DNA from: Sphingobacterium endophyticum
GTDB lineage: Bacteria; Bacteroidota; Bacteroidia; Sphingobacteriales; Sphingobacteriaceae
Assembly: GCF_009733535.1 (NCBI RefSeq)
Contig: NZ_ML771899.1
Coordinates: 124,001 to 188,000, forward strand
Length of the DNA stretch: 64,000 nt
Direction: 5' to 3'
Position numbers and translations under genes: made by a program. Of this stretch, positions 43,490 to 52,206 are shown in pieces (position 1 is the first letter of the stretch; each line of letters starts with the position of its first letter). Below the pieces are notes generated by a model, which searched no databases, had not been told where the DNA came from, and saw only the letters and a list, made by a program, of their open reading frames with translations.

Positions 43490-44093
43490 ACTTTTTCCAT
43501 TTAATATATCCGGGCAGATCAACAAGATCTAATAGCCCTTGCTCTTCAGGATTAGAAGGGAGTTGGTGAACTTCAACATGGTGAATGTCCATGGAACTAG
43601 ATCTTTCTCCCAAGAGCGAATCTAAAACTAAGTACACAGCTGTTAAAGTATCTTTTTTTTGGCTATGTTCATATCTTGGTAAATAGATTTTCAAGCCAAG
43701 AAGCGAGATGTTCTGTTTGTTTTCAAGGGGAAAGAACCATAAGTTTTTTGGATCTAGCTCAATACCTTTATAGCTAATGGTAAAACCTTCTGCAGGTGGT
43801 TTGAAAGGTATTATATGCCAGTTTTTTAAAGAAGGGGCTTCTTTAACCAAGGCTTCTACCTTTTCAAAATATTCTGTATCTCCCTCTGCAGTTATTATAA
43901 GTTCTTGTGTCTCATCCGGATGTCCACCGATCTCAAAGAAGAGGTGTTCATTATAGGTGTGCAGGCGTTCTAAGAAATCATCAAGCAGCCTTTCCCTTTC
44001 TTGTTCGTTATCAATCTGATTGAGAAAGAAGAACTTAGAGTTGTTTCTTTCAAACCAGTTCCAGAATTGTTTTTCCTTATAATTACTGAGCAT
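43479..44093 (-). CDS. Conserved hypothetical protein coupled to an HTH gene
   Basis: ATG 44093 is preferred (204 aa) because it overlaps the end of the upstream HTH frame; an earlier ATG at 44129 adds 12 residues. The protein reads KQFWNWFERNNSKFFFLNQI, then LFFEIGG, then QELIITAEGDTEYFEKVEAL and IIPFKPPAEG, a pattern found in a conserved bacterial family of unknown function. It is on the minus strand, unlike the array around it, and looks intact. Confidence 0.7.
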   Translation of the reverse strand: MLSNYKEKQFWNWFERNNSKFFFLNQIDNEQERERLLDDFLERLHTYNEHLFFEIGGHPDETQELIITAEGDTEYFEKVEALVKEAPSLKNWHIIPFKPPAEGFTISYKGIELDPKNLWFFPLENKQNISLLGLKIYLPRYEHSQKKDTLTAVYLVLDSLLGERSSSMDIHHVEVHQLPSNPEEQGLLDLVDLPGYIKWKKSKS

Positions 44094-44418
44094 ATTCTTT
44101 TCTGATATTAGCATCTCTAAGGAAAGCATCTACTATGGCCAACAGGTGAGACTTGTCATTGTCCATTAAGCTTTCGATTTGTTGGAGTCGTTTAACAGTG
44201 CGTTTATCAAAAGAAGCATTAACCCCTTCTCCGGCAAGGTAATCCAAAGAAACTTCAAAAGCCTGTGCGATCTTCTTGGCGACCTCAATAGAAGGGATAG
44301 CTTCCTCCCTTTAGTATTTGCCTATCATCACCCTTGATATGCCACTTTTATTGGCCAGTTCGCTTTGTGACCAGCCTTTCTGATCCCTTAAATCCAATAT
44401 GATTCTACCTGTGTTCAT
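44083..44418 (-). pseudogene. XRE-type HTH regulator with an internal stop
   Basis: From ATG 44418 the frame reads MNTGRIILDLRDQKGWSQSE, then LANKSGISRVMIGKY, then TAA at 44313-44311 (codon 36), then REEAIPSIEVAKKIAQAF and VSLDYLAG. This is a textbook HTH_3 domain, and the stop falls where relatives have Glu (KYERGEA-type). One base change would restore it. It overlaps the downstream gene by 11 bases. Confidence 0.75.
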
Positions 44419-44510
44419 CTCTTAAAAGATACTTTTTTGTTTGTTTGGAGCTGTATGTAACAAAAATAGGTAAATAAAAGATATAAAGAAATCCAATAGT
44501 TATTTGTAAA

Positions 44511-44852
44511 ATGAAAATGAGATATATTGTTGTTCCAAAGAATGCTGAGGCTGTGAATAAGCTTGAATATAATATAGCTGCCCCAGAGGAATTTATAGAG
44601 ATTGTTTTGTCGGAAGATGATTTTAATCGACTTGAGATGTCTGGTTTCTTTTCTTTCCTGAATAATTTAGTTGATGTAAATATCGACGATTATGAAGATG
44701 ATGTTATTGAGGGAAGAGATAAAATCCAAAAAGTTCTAAACTATATACATATTTTTAATATTGATAGTCAAAGGAAGTTCTTAATCAATAATATTGAGCG
44801 GTTATTTAAAGAAGCTTTTTTGCGAAATACTGCTGTATATTTTTATTTTTGA
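44511..44852 (+). CDS. Immunity-like protein, paralogue of 22527-22868
   Basis: This 113-aa protein is collinear with the product at 22527, from MKMRYI to the common end RNTAVYFYF, with scattered substitutions. The DNA similarity continues about 25 bases past the stop and then ends, where this copy runs into a toxin-like frame and the other into a ComJ-like lipoprotein. It is cytoplasmic; the function is inferred from context. Confidence 0.65.
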   Translation: MKMRYIVVPKNAEAVNKLEYNIAAPEEFIEIVLSEDDFNRLEMSGFFSFLNNLVDVNIDDYEDDVIEGRDKIQKVLNYIHIFNIDSQRKFLINNIERLFKEAFLRNTAVYFYF

Positions 44853-44971
44853 TTGTAAAATATATCTTGTTTCATTGAAAAATAAAGTTCCCAAATTTTT
44901 CAAATCTTCTAACTTCCCCCTACTTATTCTACAGCTTTATCAATTGAGATGTCAACGGGGACAATGGAGGA

Positions 44972-45331
44972 ATGATAGCCGGTCCTTTACCATATCCGGA
45001 TTTTACCCTAGATTTGGTTGCGTTTTCCTCAGAATACTTAACTATAAAAAGTAGTGGATTAGGTGTGTCACCAGCAACTAATTCAACTTATGGAACTCTA
45101 TCTCTTTCTGAAATAATAAAGGGAATTGATAATAGTAAAGGTGGAGGTAAAGGAGAACGGAATAGGACTAAAAGTGCAATTGGAAGAAATAACCCTTATA
45201 AAAAATTAAATTCCGATCCTAATAAGGAGGGATATATTCTAGAAAAGGATAGTCATGGCGGAACACAAATATCAAAACCGGATACTCCAGGATTTTGGGA
45301 ATGGTGGAATTCAAAAAAATATCAATTATGA
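44972..45331 (+). pseudogene. Toxin C-terminal fragment paired with a Sel1 protein
   Basis: A 119-codon frame ends GRNNPYKKLNSDPNKEGYIL, then KDSHGGTQISKPDTPGFW, EWWNSKKYQL. Its stop overlaps the ATG of the Sel1 gene (ATGA, 45328-45331). The GTLSLSEIIKGIDNSKGGGK stretch before it looks like a hinge. It lacks an Rhs core, so it cannot be delivered. The toxin family is not recognised. Confidence 0.5.
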
Positions 45332-45768
45332 AAGGTGAAGTTCTATTATCAAAAGCTAAAAAAATTTTCAGCCAATTAAGTAAATATCCCAACAACCTTT
45401 CTCTCTCAAAAAGAAACGAAATGTATTGGGAATATTTTAAATTGTTAAGATGTAGTGCATACTTGGGTAATCCTGAAGGTCAATATGATTATGCACAGCA
45501 ATTCGACTCAATAAGCCTTTTGGGGGGTAACAATCCTTTGTATAATGTAAATAAATGTATTTACTGGTACACTAAATCTGCTACCTCTGGATTTTCCGAA
45601 GCATATAATAACTTAGCTGGGTTTTATGAAGAGGGTTTGGGTGTGAAAAAGGACCTTTTACTGAGTTATGAGCTCTATAAAAAGGCTGCTGAATTGGGAT
45701 CTTATCTTGGTAAAAAAAATTCAAGATTAATGGAAAAATATTTAAAAAAACAGGGGCTTATAAATTAA
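45328..45768 (+). CDS. Sel1-repeat immunity protein, copy B (paralogue of 34576-35031)
   Basis: The 146-aa protein starts at the ATGA overlap with the toxin fragment. It carries Sel1 helices: GNPEGQYDYAQQFD, CIYWYTKSATSGFSEAYNNL, AGFYEEGLGVKKD and YKKAAELGS. The overlap and a preserved toxin end make this the better kept of the two Sel1 modules. It is cytoplasmic. Confidence 0.78.
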   Translation: MKGEVLLSKAKKIFSQLSKYPNNLSLSKRNEMYWEYFKLLRCSAYLGNPEGQYDYAQQFDSISLLGGNNPLYNVNKCIYWYTKSATSGFSEAYNNLAGFYEEGLGVKKDLLLSYELYKKAAELGSYLGKKNSRLMEKYLKKQGLIN

Positions 45769-45896
45769 TTTATTTAAATAAATTTGATTCAATAATTTTT
45801 AGTTTTTGAAGGTTGCATTTCATCTCTTTTATACTTTTAAGCACTTAAGTTTTGATTTTATAGCAGCCTTGACTATAGTGGAAATTGTTATTATAG

Positions 45897-46256
45897 GATT
45901 TTGACTCACGCCCCTATGATGGAGTTGTTTATTATAGGACATTCAATGAATCAAAAGATCCTGCTTTGGATCTTATGGAATTCGCAAGCTTTGCATCAGG
46001 GTTTGGAGAGGGAATAGTAGGTGCCTGATATAAAGCTAAATGGGATTTAAGAACCAATAAAGCTTGTGTTAGTCTAGGTATTCAGGGGGTATTTAAATTA
46101 TTAGGATGTTTAGGTGTTAGAGATACTAAAACTGTCTCTGTGGGTGTAGGTAATAATACTTCAGAATTTATAATAGAAAATATGACTGGAGAAGTTGGGA
46201 AAGTTTATGATAAGGCGATACAGGAAAAAATAAAAAAGCAACAAAATGAACGATAA
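45897..46256 (+). pseudogene. Pre-toxin/toxin relic with internal stop
   Basis: The frame reads DSRPYDGVVYYRTFNESKDP, then ALDLMEFASFASGFGEGIVG, TGA at 46026, then a segment ending KVYDKAIQEKIKKQQNER. The 'EFASGFGEG...' helix is a usual pre-toxin element after Rhs cores. Its stop overlaps the start of the membrane-protein gene that follows, again a toxin-immunity junction. Confidence 0.5.
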
Positions 46257-46541
46257 GAACTCTGTTTTATTTACAGAAATTGCATTTGTTGTGCTTTTGT
46301 ATCTTTTATATGGTGCTTTAGGGATAATATTTAAGTGGTTTTTTGACATTAATTTACCTTTCCCATCAAATGTAAAAATAGTAATTTTTTTTCTATTGGA
46401 GTTTATTTTATACTTCCACTGATAGGGATTTCGTTAATTAAACTTGGATCTGAAAAAACTTTTAAAATATTCGGATATATTTATATTGCTTTTTGGATAT
46501 TAGTAATCATTAGAACATTATTTTTAATTTTTAGTAAGTGA
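46246..46541 (+). pseudogene. Membrane immunity gene frameshifted in a run of eight T
   Basis: ATG 46246 opens MNDKNSVLFTEIAFVVLLYL, then INLPFPSNVKIVIFF, and runs into TGA at 46420. In the next frame the sequence continues SIGVYFILPLIGISLIKLGS, then GYIYIAFWILVIIRTLFLIF, and stops at 46541. The switch point is the T8 run around 46385-46392; nine T would rejoin the frames into a roughly 98-aa protein with about three or four membrane helices. Confidence 0.65.
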
Positions 46542-46576
46542 CCTGATTTTAGATAATAAATACGATTTCGGGGCGG

Positions 46577-46940
46577 GTGCTCTATGATGCGGAGATAGGA
46601 AGGTGGAATGTGGTGGATCCGCTGGCGGAAGAGATGTGTAAGCAATTTCCTTATAGTTATGCTTTTACAAATCCTATGAGGATTATTGATCCAGATGGTA
46701 AGGATATTAGATATGCAATTGATCAGCCAAATAAAACAATAACGATTGAAGTACGAGTAAATTTTAAAGGAGATATTTCAGATCAAAGGATTAAATATAT
46801 GCGTGAATTTGTAAATGAAATTTATTCGAAAACTCTGGAATTAGGAAACAAGCTGATAATCCTACTTCGCGAGATAGACATTTGTATAAGGCAATGGAAA
46901 CAGCTGATAAGGAAAAGTTAAAAAAAAGAAAAAAAGAATA
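46577..46940 (+). pseudogene. Rhs core end with fused toxin remnant
   Basis: The frame reads [20 protein letters not shown], then [18 protein letters not shown], the Rhs core end. It runs directly into a toxin part ([20 protein letters not shown]). A frame switch near 46830 leads to a second reading, [18 protein letters not shown], that ends just before the next gene. This is one of the clearest core-to-toxin junctions in the window, but it is broken and has no start. Confidence 0.75.
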
Positions 46941-46953
46941 ATCAAAATTAATT

Positions 46954-47460
46954 ATGAACACTTTTTTTATACTTATTTCAGTTTTATATTTTAGTGGATC
47001 AAAACAGATTACTCCAAAACTTGATGTTACAGATTTAATAATAAATGCTATGATTATTGGTAGTCGTGATTTTGATGCTGATATAACGGGTGAAAAATAT
47101 GTAAAGAAACCTTGGCGCATTTATAATAAATTTATTGACAAGGGAAGTTACGAAACTGTATTAAGTTATGATGTACCAGGTTTAGCTTTAGCTAAGGAGC
47201 AGAATTTTTTATCTGTGTCTGTTAATGATAGTATTTCTTTGACAAGTACATATGATTTAAAGGGAGAGAGTTCCTTTAATTTTGTAGAGATTCAAAGACC
47301 ATATTACAACTTCAAGGAAAGTGCGTTTTCCACTATTATTTGGGTCCGAGATAAATCTTGGAGTGGAGGGTTTTGCATCCAAGCTTATTTCAATATCATT
47401 AATGGAAAATGTGAATTCATACGTGGTAAAGGATTTTATATTTCAGATGTTCCGTATTAG
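46954..47460 (+). CDS. Secreted putative immunity protein
   Basis: The 168-aa protein has an N-terminal hydrophobic signal (NTFFILISVLYFSGS) without a lipobox Cys. Its beta-rich body includes GSYETVLSYDVPGLALA and FSTIIWVRDKSWSGGF. It lies just behind a toxin remnant, so it probably guards the periplasm. No family is recognised. Confidence 0.55.
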   Translation: MNTFFILISVLYFSGSKQITPKLDVTDLIINAMIIGSRDFDADITGEKYVKKPWRIYNKFIDKGSYETVLSYDVPGLALAKEQNFLSVSVNDSISLTSTYDLKGESSFNFVEIQRPYYNFKESAFSTIIWVRDKSWSGGFCIQAYFNIINGKCEFIRGKGFYISDVPY

Positions 47461-47483
47461 AAAAAATTAATTGTAAATATTAA

Positions 47484-47838
47484 GATTACGGTGCTAGGTT
47501 TTATGATGCGGAGCTAGGAAGGAAGAATGTGGAGGATCCGTTGACGGAACTTTATAGTTCTTGGTCTCCATATATATATACAGTAAACAATACTATAGTT
47601 TTAATAGATCCTAATGGTAAATGGATAAGTGTTTATGGAAGTAACGGAACACAATATCGTTATGAAAATGGTGAAATGAAAAAACAAAATAAAGAAAGTG
47701 AATGGGTAGCAGATTATTATTTTGGAGGAGATAATTAGATGAGAAGCTGCAAAGCCTCATTTCAATGTAAGACCTCAAGAAAACACAAGAACAGGTAAAT
47801 TGTCTAATTCCAAAGATCATTATCCGTTTAATAAATAA
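47484..47838 (+). pseudogene. Rhs core end plus nuclease-like toxin tail, frameshifted
   Basis: The first frame reads [20 protein letters not shown], then [18 protein letters not shown], and stops at 47736. A second frame from 47743 reads EAAKPHFNVRPQENTRTGK, then SKDHYPFNK, and stops 2 bases before the next gene. The PHFNVRP and DHYPF motifs with conserved His resemble the C-terminal end of small nuclease toxins. Core and toxin are out of frame, so the unit is dead. Confidence 0.65.
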
Positions 47839-47840
47839 TT

Positions 47841-48245
47841 ATGTTGTTGTTAAATATTGAAAATAGAGATATCATCAAAGGTATCTATAAAGAGAAGGAA
47901 CCTCGACTAGAAGACCTTACTTTAAGGGAGGTGTCAATTATTACGGGTTTGGATGTTCGATTAATCGTTAAATTTGTCACTAGAGATCTGCCAGAAAGTT
48001 TGCCAATAAAATGGAAAGCAACAAATGTCAATTGTGTTCAATTTGTTATCGAATGTGTAGATGTGAAACTTAAAATAGTTGACATAATCGATGAGTGTCA
48101 ACACATCAAATTAGATATTTATAATGAAATTGACGGCAAGACGGTTATATTTAGGGATGTATTTGAAAAAGTTGTTTTGGCACTCGAAGTTAAATGGATT
48201 TATGTAAGAAGTATAGTTGGTTATACAGATGGTTACGAGTTTTAG
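47841..48245 (+). CDS. Putative immunity protein
   Basis: The 134-aa cytoplasmic protein starts two bases after the toxin tail. It contains LREVSIITGLDVRLIVKFVT, then LPESLPIKWKATNVNC, and ends RSIVGYTDGYEF. Strand-helix alternation and place suggest the partner of the PHFNVRP-tail toxin. The family is not recognised. Confidence 0.6.
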   Translation: MLLLNIENRDIIKGIYKEKEPRLEDLTLREVSIITGLDVRLIVKFVTRDLPESLPIKWKATNVNCVQFVIECVDVKLKIVDIIDECQHIKLDIYNEIDGKTVIFRDVFEKVVLALEVKWIYVRSIVGYTDGYEF

Positions 48246-48499
48246 GGTGAATTACTCGGTGAATAAAATCTATCCATAATTTGTGAATACACAGCCCAAT
48301 CTTTCAAAGGATTGCTCTTTGTTGTTTATAGGCAATATGCCTTATGGGCTTTTGCATCCTTGATGTAGATATCGATGAGATCTTTTATTTTTACAAGATT
48401 TTAGATCAAGAGTTAATGTAAATCAAAACATGACAAAGTTTTTTTAAAGGGTTAATAATGGTTTATGAATCATAATATAATTGTTTGATTCGAAATTTA

Positions 48500-49012
48500 A
48501 TGAATAAAATTTTAGTTTTTCTATTTTGCGTCTTGATGTTCCTAATGCAAGCCTGTATTGTGGTTGAAAATGAGTTGGTTAAAGTTTTAGTTTATTACAA
48601 TCCTTCAGGAACTTTTTTTTCTGAAAGTCAACACTTACAAGTCGCTACCCCAAATCAAGTAATTATCGATACTGTTTTCAGAAAAAATACTCATATTGAT
48701 AAAAGTAGATTGATAAAATGTTTAAAAATTTCTGAACATGACTTAAAGCACATTTCTATTAAAGTCAATAATATAGACACAATCTTGCAGCATAGTGAAA
48801 ATATAAAGAAATGTATGGCTTTTTTTATATCATATGGTGATCATGAGGGGTTATTTAATGAAATAAATAAAAAAGGTTTAGATGTAACTGATAATGTCGA
48901 TGGTTTCAATAAAACATTGGACAGCTTAAAGAAAGTTCTTGGGAAAAAGTTGCGTAAAATAAAGGTCAATATAAAGCATGACTATTGTGAATGTGACCAA
49001 GAAAGTTTTTAG
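48500..49012 (+). CDS. Lipoprotein, putative immunity protein
   Basis: From ATG 48500 the 170-aa protein has a lipoprotein signal (LMFLMQAC, Cys19). Its body is mixed alpha/beta (QVIIDTVFRKNTHIDKSRL, KKCMAFFISYGDHEGLFNEI) with a Cys-rich end (DYCECDQ). A toxin tail follows immediately downstream, belonging to the next module. Confidence 0.55.
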   Translation: MNKILVFLFCVLMFLMQACIVVENELVKVLVYYNPSGTFFSESQHLQVATPNQVIIDTVFRKNTHIDKSRLIKCLKISEHDLKHISIKVNNIDTILQHSENIKKCMAFFISYGDHEGLFNEINKKGLDVTDNVDGFNKTLDSLKKVLGKKLRKIKVNIKHDYCECDQESF

Positions 49013-49020
49013 TATAGGAA

Positions 49021-49253
49021 GATCTACTAGATTACGAGGAGATCGTATGTTCGAATGTGGAGAACTTCCTTCAAGAAGATGAATATTGGTCAGAGTTTAA
49101 GATGGGTTTGAATTGGGGACAAAGTAAAGTTGATTGGCATAAACTTATTTATGGGCGCCCTCCGGTGGCGCAAATTAACCCTAAACCTAAAAATTAACAC
49201 GGGACATGCATTGATTTAAGGGTTCTTCATACTTCTGGGAAAGCTAAGGAATT
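49021..49253 (+). pseudogene. Second copy of the KVDWHKLIYG toxin tail and broken immunity start
   Basis: Codons 49021-49197 read DLLDYEEIVCSNVENFLQED, then SEFKMGLNWGQSKVDW, then HKLIYG, ending PKPKN. This extends the tail seen at 25261 by about 30 codons. Bases 49200-49253 match the first codons of the immunity gene at 25349 but carry indels. The rest of that gene is replaced by Rhs core sequence. This copy has lost its immunity while the other lost most of its toxin. Confidence 0.7.
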
Positions 49254-49265
49254 ATCCTACCAGTA

Positions 49266-49547
49266 CGACGCCTGGGCACCAAGCTCCAGAAGTACTCGAA
49301 TGTTGGCGGTATCCAGACTACGCGTGACTATGTAGGGGGCATTGGGTACAAGAAGAAGGGTACGGGTTCCCAGGCCATTGACCTGATCGCAACGGAAGAG
49401 GGGTGCCTGAAGAACATCAGGGGAATCTATGTGTTCCATTACAGCCTGACGGACCTGGGCAACGTGCGGGCGGTGATCAAGAAAGGATCTACGGATACGA
49501 CCTCATTGGTCGTGCAGAAACATGAATTGGATTTTCATATGAATTAG
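49266..49547 (+). pseudogene. Rhs core fragment (DYVGGIGYKKKG ... GNVRAV)
   Basis: The frame reads RRLGTKLQKYSNVGGIQTTR, then DYVGGIGYKKKG, IDLIATEEGCLKN and YVFHYSLTDLGNVRAVIKK. This is the part of the Bacteroidota Rhs core about 100 residues before the end (DYIGGI, TEEG, DHLGNVR). It is visibly more GC-rich than its surroundings. It ends about where a toxin tail in another frame takes over (49535). Confidence 0.85.
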
Positions 49548-49678
49548 ATGAAATATCTGTAGAAGGAAAAAATAATTATATTGAAGAGAATTGGATTGAA
49601 GGGGTTAATTCCCAGGTTAATATAGCATCTCAAAGATTTGGTCGCTCAGATGATGTTTTTTTTACTAACAGTTTTTAA
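49535..49678 (+). pseudogene. Toxin C-terminal tail
   Basis: Forty-seven codons read SYELDEISVEGKNNYIEENW, then VNSQVNIASQRFGRSDD and VFFTNSF, and stop 4 bases before the next ATG. It overlaps the end of the Rhs core fragment in another frame. The family is unknown. Confidence 0.45.
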
Positions 49679-49682
49679 AGAA

Positions 49683-50333
49683 ATGGGATTTTATAATTTA
49701 ATTAAATCGTTCTTGGTAAAGACAAAATTTGAAGAATGGGAAAGAAATTTGATAGAAAAAGTAATTGAAAAACTTCCAGTTGAATTTGTTTACTTGCAGA
49801 AGCAAATAAAAGAAAGAATAATCCGTGGTTCAATCCCAGATCCTACATTTATCCCTCAATTTGTTCGATTTTTGTACCATCATGATGTCTTTAAAAAGTA
49901 TAATGACGAGAATCTTAGACATTATAAAATTACTGGAATAAAAGTCTCGGATTTAATAACAGGTTCTATTTTCTGTTATTCAATTTATGTTATTGGTGGA
50001 GTATTAAATGGCTATACATTAGAGGGAACTAAGAATAAAAAAATCATTTTGGGAGAAATAGACATCTTACAGTTTAAAATTGATTATTTGTATGAAGATA
50101 ATTTAGATCCAATAAAAGAATTGGTGGATGAGTCAATTTTAAATTTAATTACTCCAAGTGAAGTGTATCTAATTGAATTGGAATGTGTTAATTATTTCCA
50201 TTTAAGGGATTTAGAAGATGGGGATTTTTTAGGGATTGATGACAAGGGAAACTTTTATGTTTTCAAACATGATCCTTTGGGAATTAATTTAATTGAGAAG
50301 GAAATAGCCATTAAACTACTTTCTAAGAAATGA
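49683..50333 (+). CDS. Putative immunity protein
   Basis: From ATG 49683 this 216-aa protein begins MGFYNLIKSFLVKTKFEEWE and contains LPVEFVYLQKQIKERIIRGS and DGDFLGIDDKGNFYVFKHDP. The last block, 'DGd.iaiD..G.vy.l.Hd', resembles SMI1/KNR4-like (SUKH) proteins, though the upstream part does not. An earlier start at 49638 overlaps the toxin tail and is rejected. It is cytoplasmic. Confidence 0.6.
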   Translation: MGFYNLIKSFLVKTKFEEWERNLIEKVIEKLPVEFVYLQKQIKERIIRGSIPDPTFIPQFVRFLYHHDVFKKYNDENLRHYKITGIKVSDLITGSIFCYSIYVIGGVLNGYTLEGTKNKKIILGEIDILQFKIDYLYEDNLDPIKELVDESILNLITPSEVYLIELECVNYFHLRDLEDGDFLGIDDKGNFYVFKHDPLGINLIEKEIAIKLLSKK

Positions 50334-50445
50334 GTATTTTAAATACCTCGATTGTATGTATTCATACAGAAACGGGACTATTATCCTTTAGGGAAGACAA
50401 AGTCCTTTTTAACGTGAGGGATAAACAGCTATCTTTACAATGCCA

Positions 50446-50526
50446 AGGTTCTATGACAGTGAGATCGGAAGGTGGAATATCTTGGTTCCACTGTCGGAGC
50501 AAGGAGTGCTAAAGCTCAACAAATAG
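50446..50526 (+). repeat. Rhs core scar (RFYDSEIGRWN)
   Basis: Twenty-six codons read RFYDSEIGRWNILVPLSEQG and end at TAG. The usual VVDPLAE is altered to ILVPLSE. No toxin follows; the next 130 bases are the leader that is also copied at 41730. Confidence 0.8.
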
Positions 50527-50659
50527 GGCTAGATATGCGATCAAAGTTGCGGAAATCAGATTGGAGAGAAAAACAGTTTCAAAAAATCATGAACTTCCCT
50601 TTGTTGGAGCCTAAATGTTAATTCAATGTATTTGTTAATCGTAATTAAGTTATCATGAG

Positions 50660-51127
50660 ATGAAAATAATAATATCATTGAGTGTTTTGTTTGTTTTATT
50701 TGCTGTATGTTCATGTCTGCGACCAAAAGAGCATGAGGCTTGGAGACATGTTTGGCTTCAGCCTATTGATAGTTCTCAAGTTTTGACAATAATTACAGAA
50801 GGGAATCGACGCTACATTATTGATGGAAAGCAAGATAGCGTTCCCACTAAAGGATATCTGCTGCTAGATATCTCCAAGGTGGATCGCTTGGGAGATGCGA
50901 TATCAGTTTGTTGGGATGAGTCAGGATATAGGTGGAAAGTCGTTTCTGCTTATGCAGACGTTCTTGAGAATAATCTAGATACTACTAAATTCTTATATTA
51001 TGAATCCTTAGGAGAATATGGAGAGCCTTCCTCAGAGGGATATACAGAGGAAAACTGTGGAGGGGTATTGATCAGAGAATCAAGCCAACCCAGAGGTAAT
51101 CTAGTTCTCACCAATCAAACTCTATAA
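50660..51127 (+). CDS. Lipoprotein, putative immunity protein
   Basis: The 155-aa protein has a lipoprotein signal (VLFAVCSC, Cys17 or 19). Its body reads WRHVWLQPIDSSQVLTIITE, then DAISVCWDESGYRWKVVSAY and YTEENCGG. Its leader and signal peptide are duplicated at 41730-41896 in front of another gene. The family is unknown. Confidence 0.6.
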   Translation: MKIIISLSVLFVLFAVCSCLRPKEHEAWRHVWLQPIDSSQVLTIITEGNRRYIIDGKQDSVPTKGYLLLDISKVDRLGDAISVCWDESGYRWKVVSAYADVLENNLDTTKFLYYESLGEYGEPSSEGYTEENCGGVLIRESSQPRGNLVLTNQTL

Positions 51128-51133
51128 ACGCTC

Positions 51134-51390
51134 CAGATGGAGTGAATTCATTTTCTATTGACCTCATGTGGGATATGTTATCAGGAAATGATATGGTGGG
51201 CAATAATACTAGTTTTAGAACGAGTACAGAGGCAGGGAAATTGAATGAATCTAATAGAAATAAGACATTTATAACCGAAGTCGGTGCTTTTATAAAATCG
51301 TATCAGAATAGTAAAGAGGATAATTATAAGTAAATAGATGACTTTGTTAATCAGATGAGGTCTTACGGCATAAAAGTAACGGTGAACTAG
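51134..51390 (+). pseudogene. Toxin hinge and tail remnants
   Basis: One frame (to 51333) reads DGVNSFSIDLMWDMLSGND and TEAGKLNESNRNKTFITEVG. A second, from about 51343, reads FVNQMRSYGIKVTVN and stops 3 bases before the next ATG. The same tail (NQMKSFGIKIIVN) precedes the paralogous immunity gene at 55905, which identifies it as the end of the cognate toxin. Confidence 0.55.
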
Positions 51391-51392
51391 GT

Positions 51393-51680
51393 ATGAAAAA
51401 AACATTGATGTATATCCTTGCAATAATACTTAACATTGGAATATATGCTCTTTTCTCTATAATTGATGTATTTGTAGATTTTGTAGCTTTGGGTAAAGGG
51501 GCAACAAATGGGAAACCTTCATTATGGTTATAATTCTTTTTTTTGCTTCTACAGATATTAATACTACTGTTTCTATTCAAAAAGAAAATACTTTTAAAAG
51601 ATAAGAGCTTATTGATTTTGAATATATTAATTGCATTTGGTTTATTCTTGTATTTTGTAGTATATCTTTCAAATACTTGA
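51393..51680 (+). pseudogene. Membrane immunity gene with one nonsense codon (paralogue of 55905-56192)
   Basis: The frame has the same length (95 codons) and helix pattern as the intact copy at 55905: MKKTLMYILAIILNIGIYAL at the start, LLLQILILLFLFKKK and LFLYFVVYLSNT at the end. Codon 47 (51531-51533) is TAA where the intact copy has a Ser codon (TCA), so one base change killed it. About three membrane helices are predicted by eye. Confidence 0.75.
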
Positions 51681-51776
51681 TATGTAGACAAAGATATAAA
51701 CGGAGATACGTGGTTGGATGGGAACTATAAATCCAAAGGATAATAGTGGGAAACAGTTTTTGGATAATCTTGTGGG

Positions 51777-52195
51777 GTGGAAGATCCATCTTTTGGGTAT
51801 TATAAAAGTAACGCAACAACCGATAAGCGGTATGATTTTAAATCAACTAATGGTACAGATCGAAATGTATATGGAGATACAGAAGATTACTATAGTGGCA
51901 TGCCAATTCAAACAAAGATGGGACGAAGATTAATGGCTCTGCAAGAGATGTCGGATATATAGGAGTGGGGTATGTAGCAGGTAGGCTTGGCCTGACTTGG
52001 GAAGGTGCAAGAAAGGAATTTGATAAATTAGAATCTACGCAGATAGGCACACCTTCGGCGGAATCGATTAGTTCGCAACAAGCTCAACGACTGGGTTGGG
52101 AAACTGAAAATCGGAATTCCAGAAAACTAGTCGGAGCACTACCATATAGATGGATAAGGGCTATTCCGTCTATTTATGCCTATTTAACGAAGTAA
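51777..52195 (+). pseudogene. Ntox44-like toxin relic, frameshifted
   Basis: The first frame reads DPSFGYYKSNATTDKRYDFK, then GTDRNVYGDTEDYYSGMPIQ. The second, after a shift near 51915, reads ARDVGYIGVGYVAGRLGLTW, EGARKEFDKLES and SISSQQAQRLGWE. Order and motifs (rYDFK..N, D...GMP, RDvGyi..GYvAGr.gl.w...r..fD.l) fit the polymorphic toxin type 44 domain. No Rhs core is joined to it, and the frame is broken. A lipoprotein immunity candidate follows 11 bases later. Confidence 0.65.
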
Positions 52196-52206
52196 TATAA
52201 GTGTAT

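Noticed and set aside
43479..44418. Toxin-antitoxin pair (HTH plus unknown)
   Set aside because: The partner is 204 aa without toxin motifs such as HipA, RelE or Fic, and the HTH is broken; there is no support beyond adjacency.
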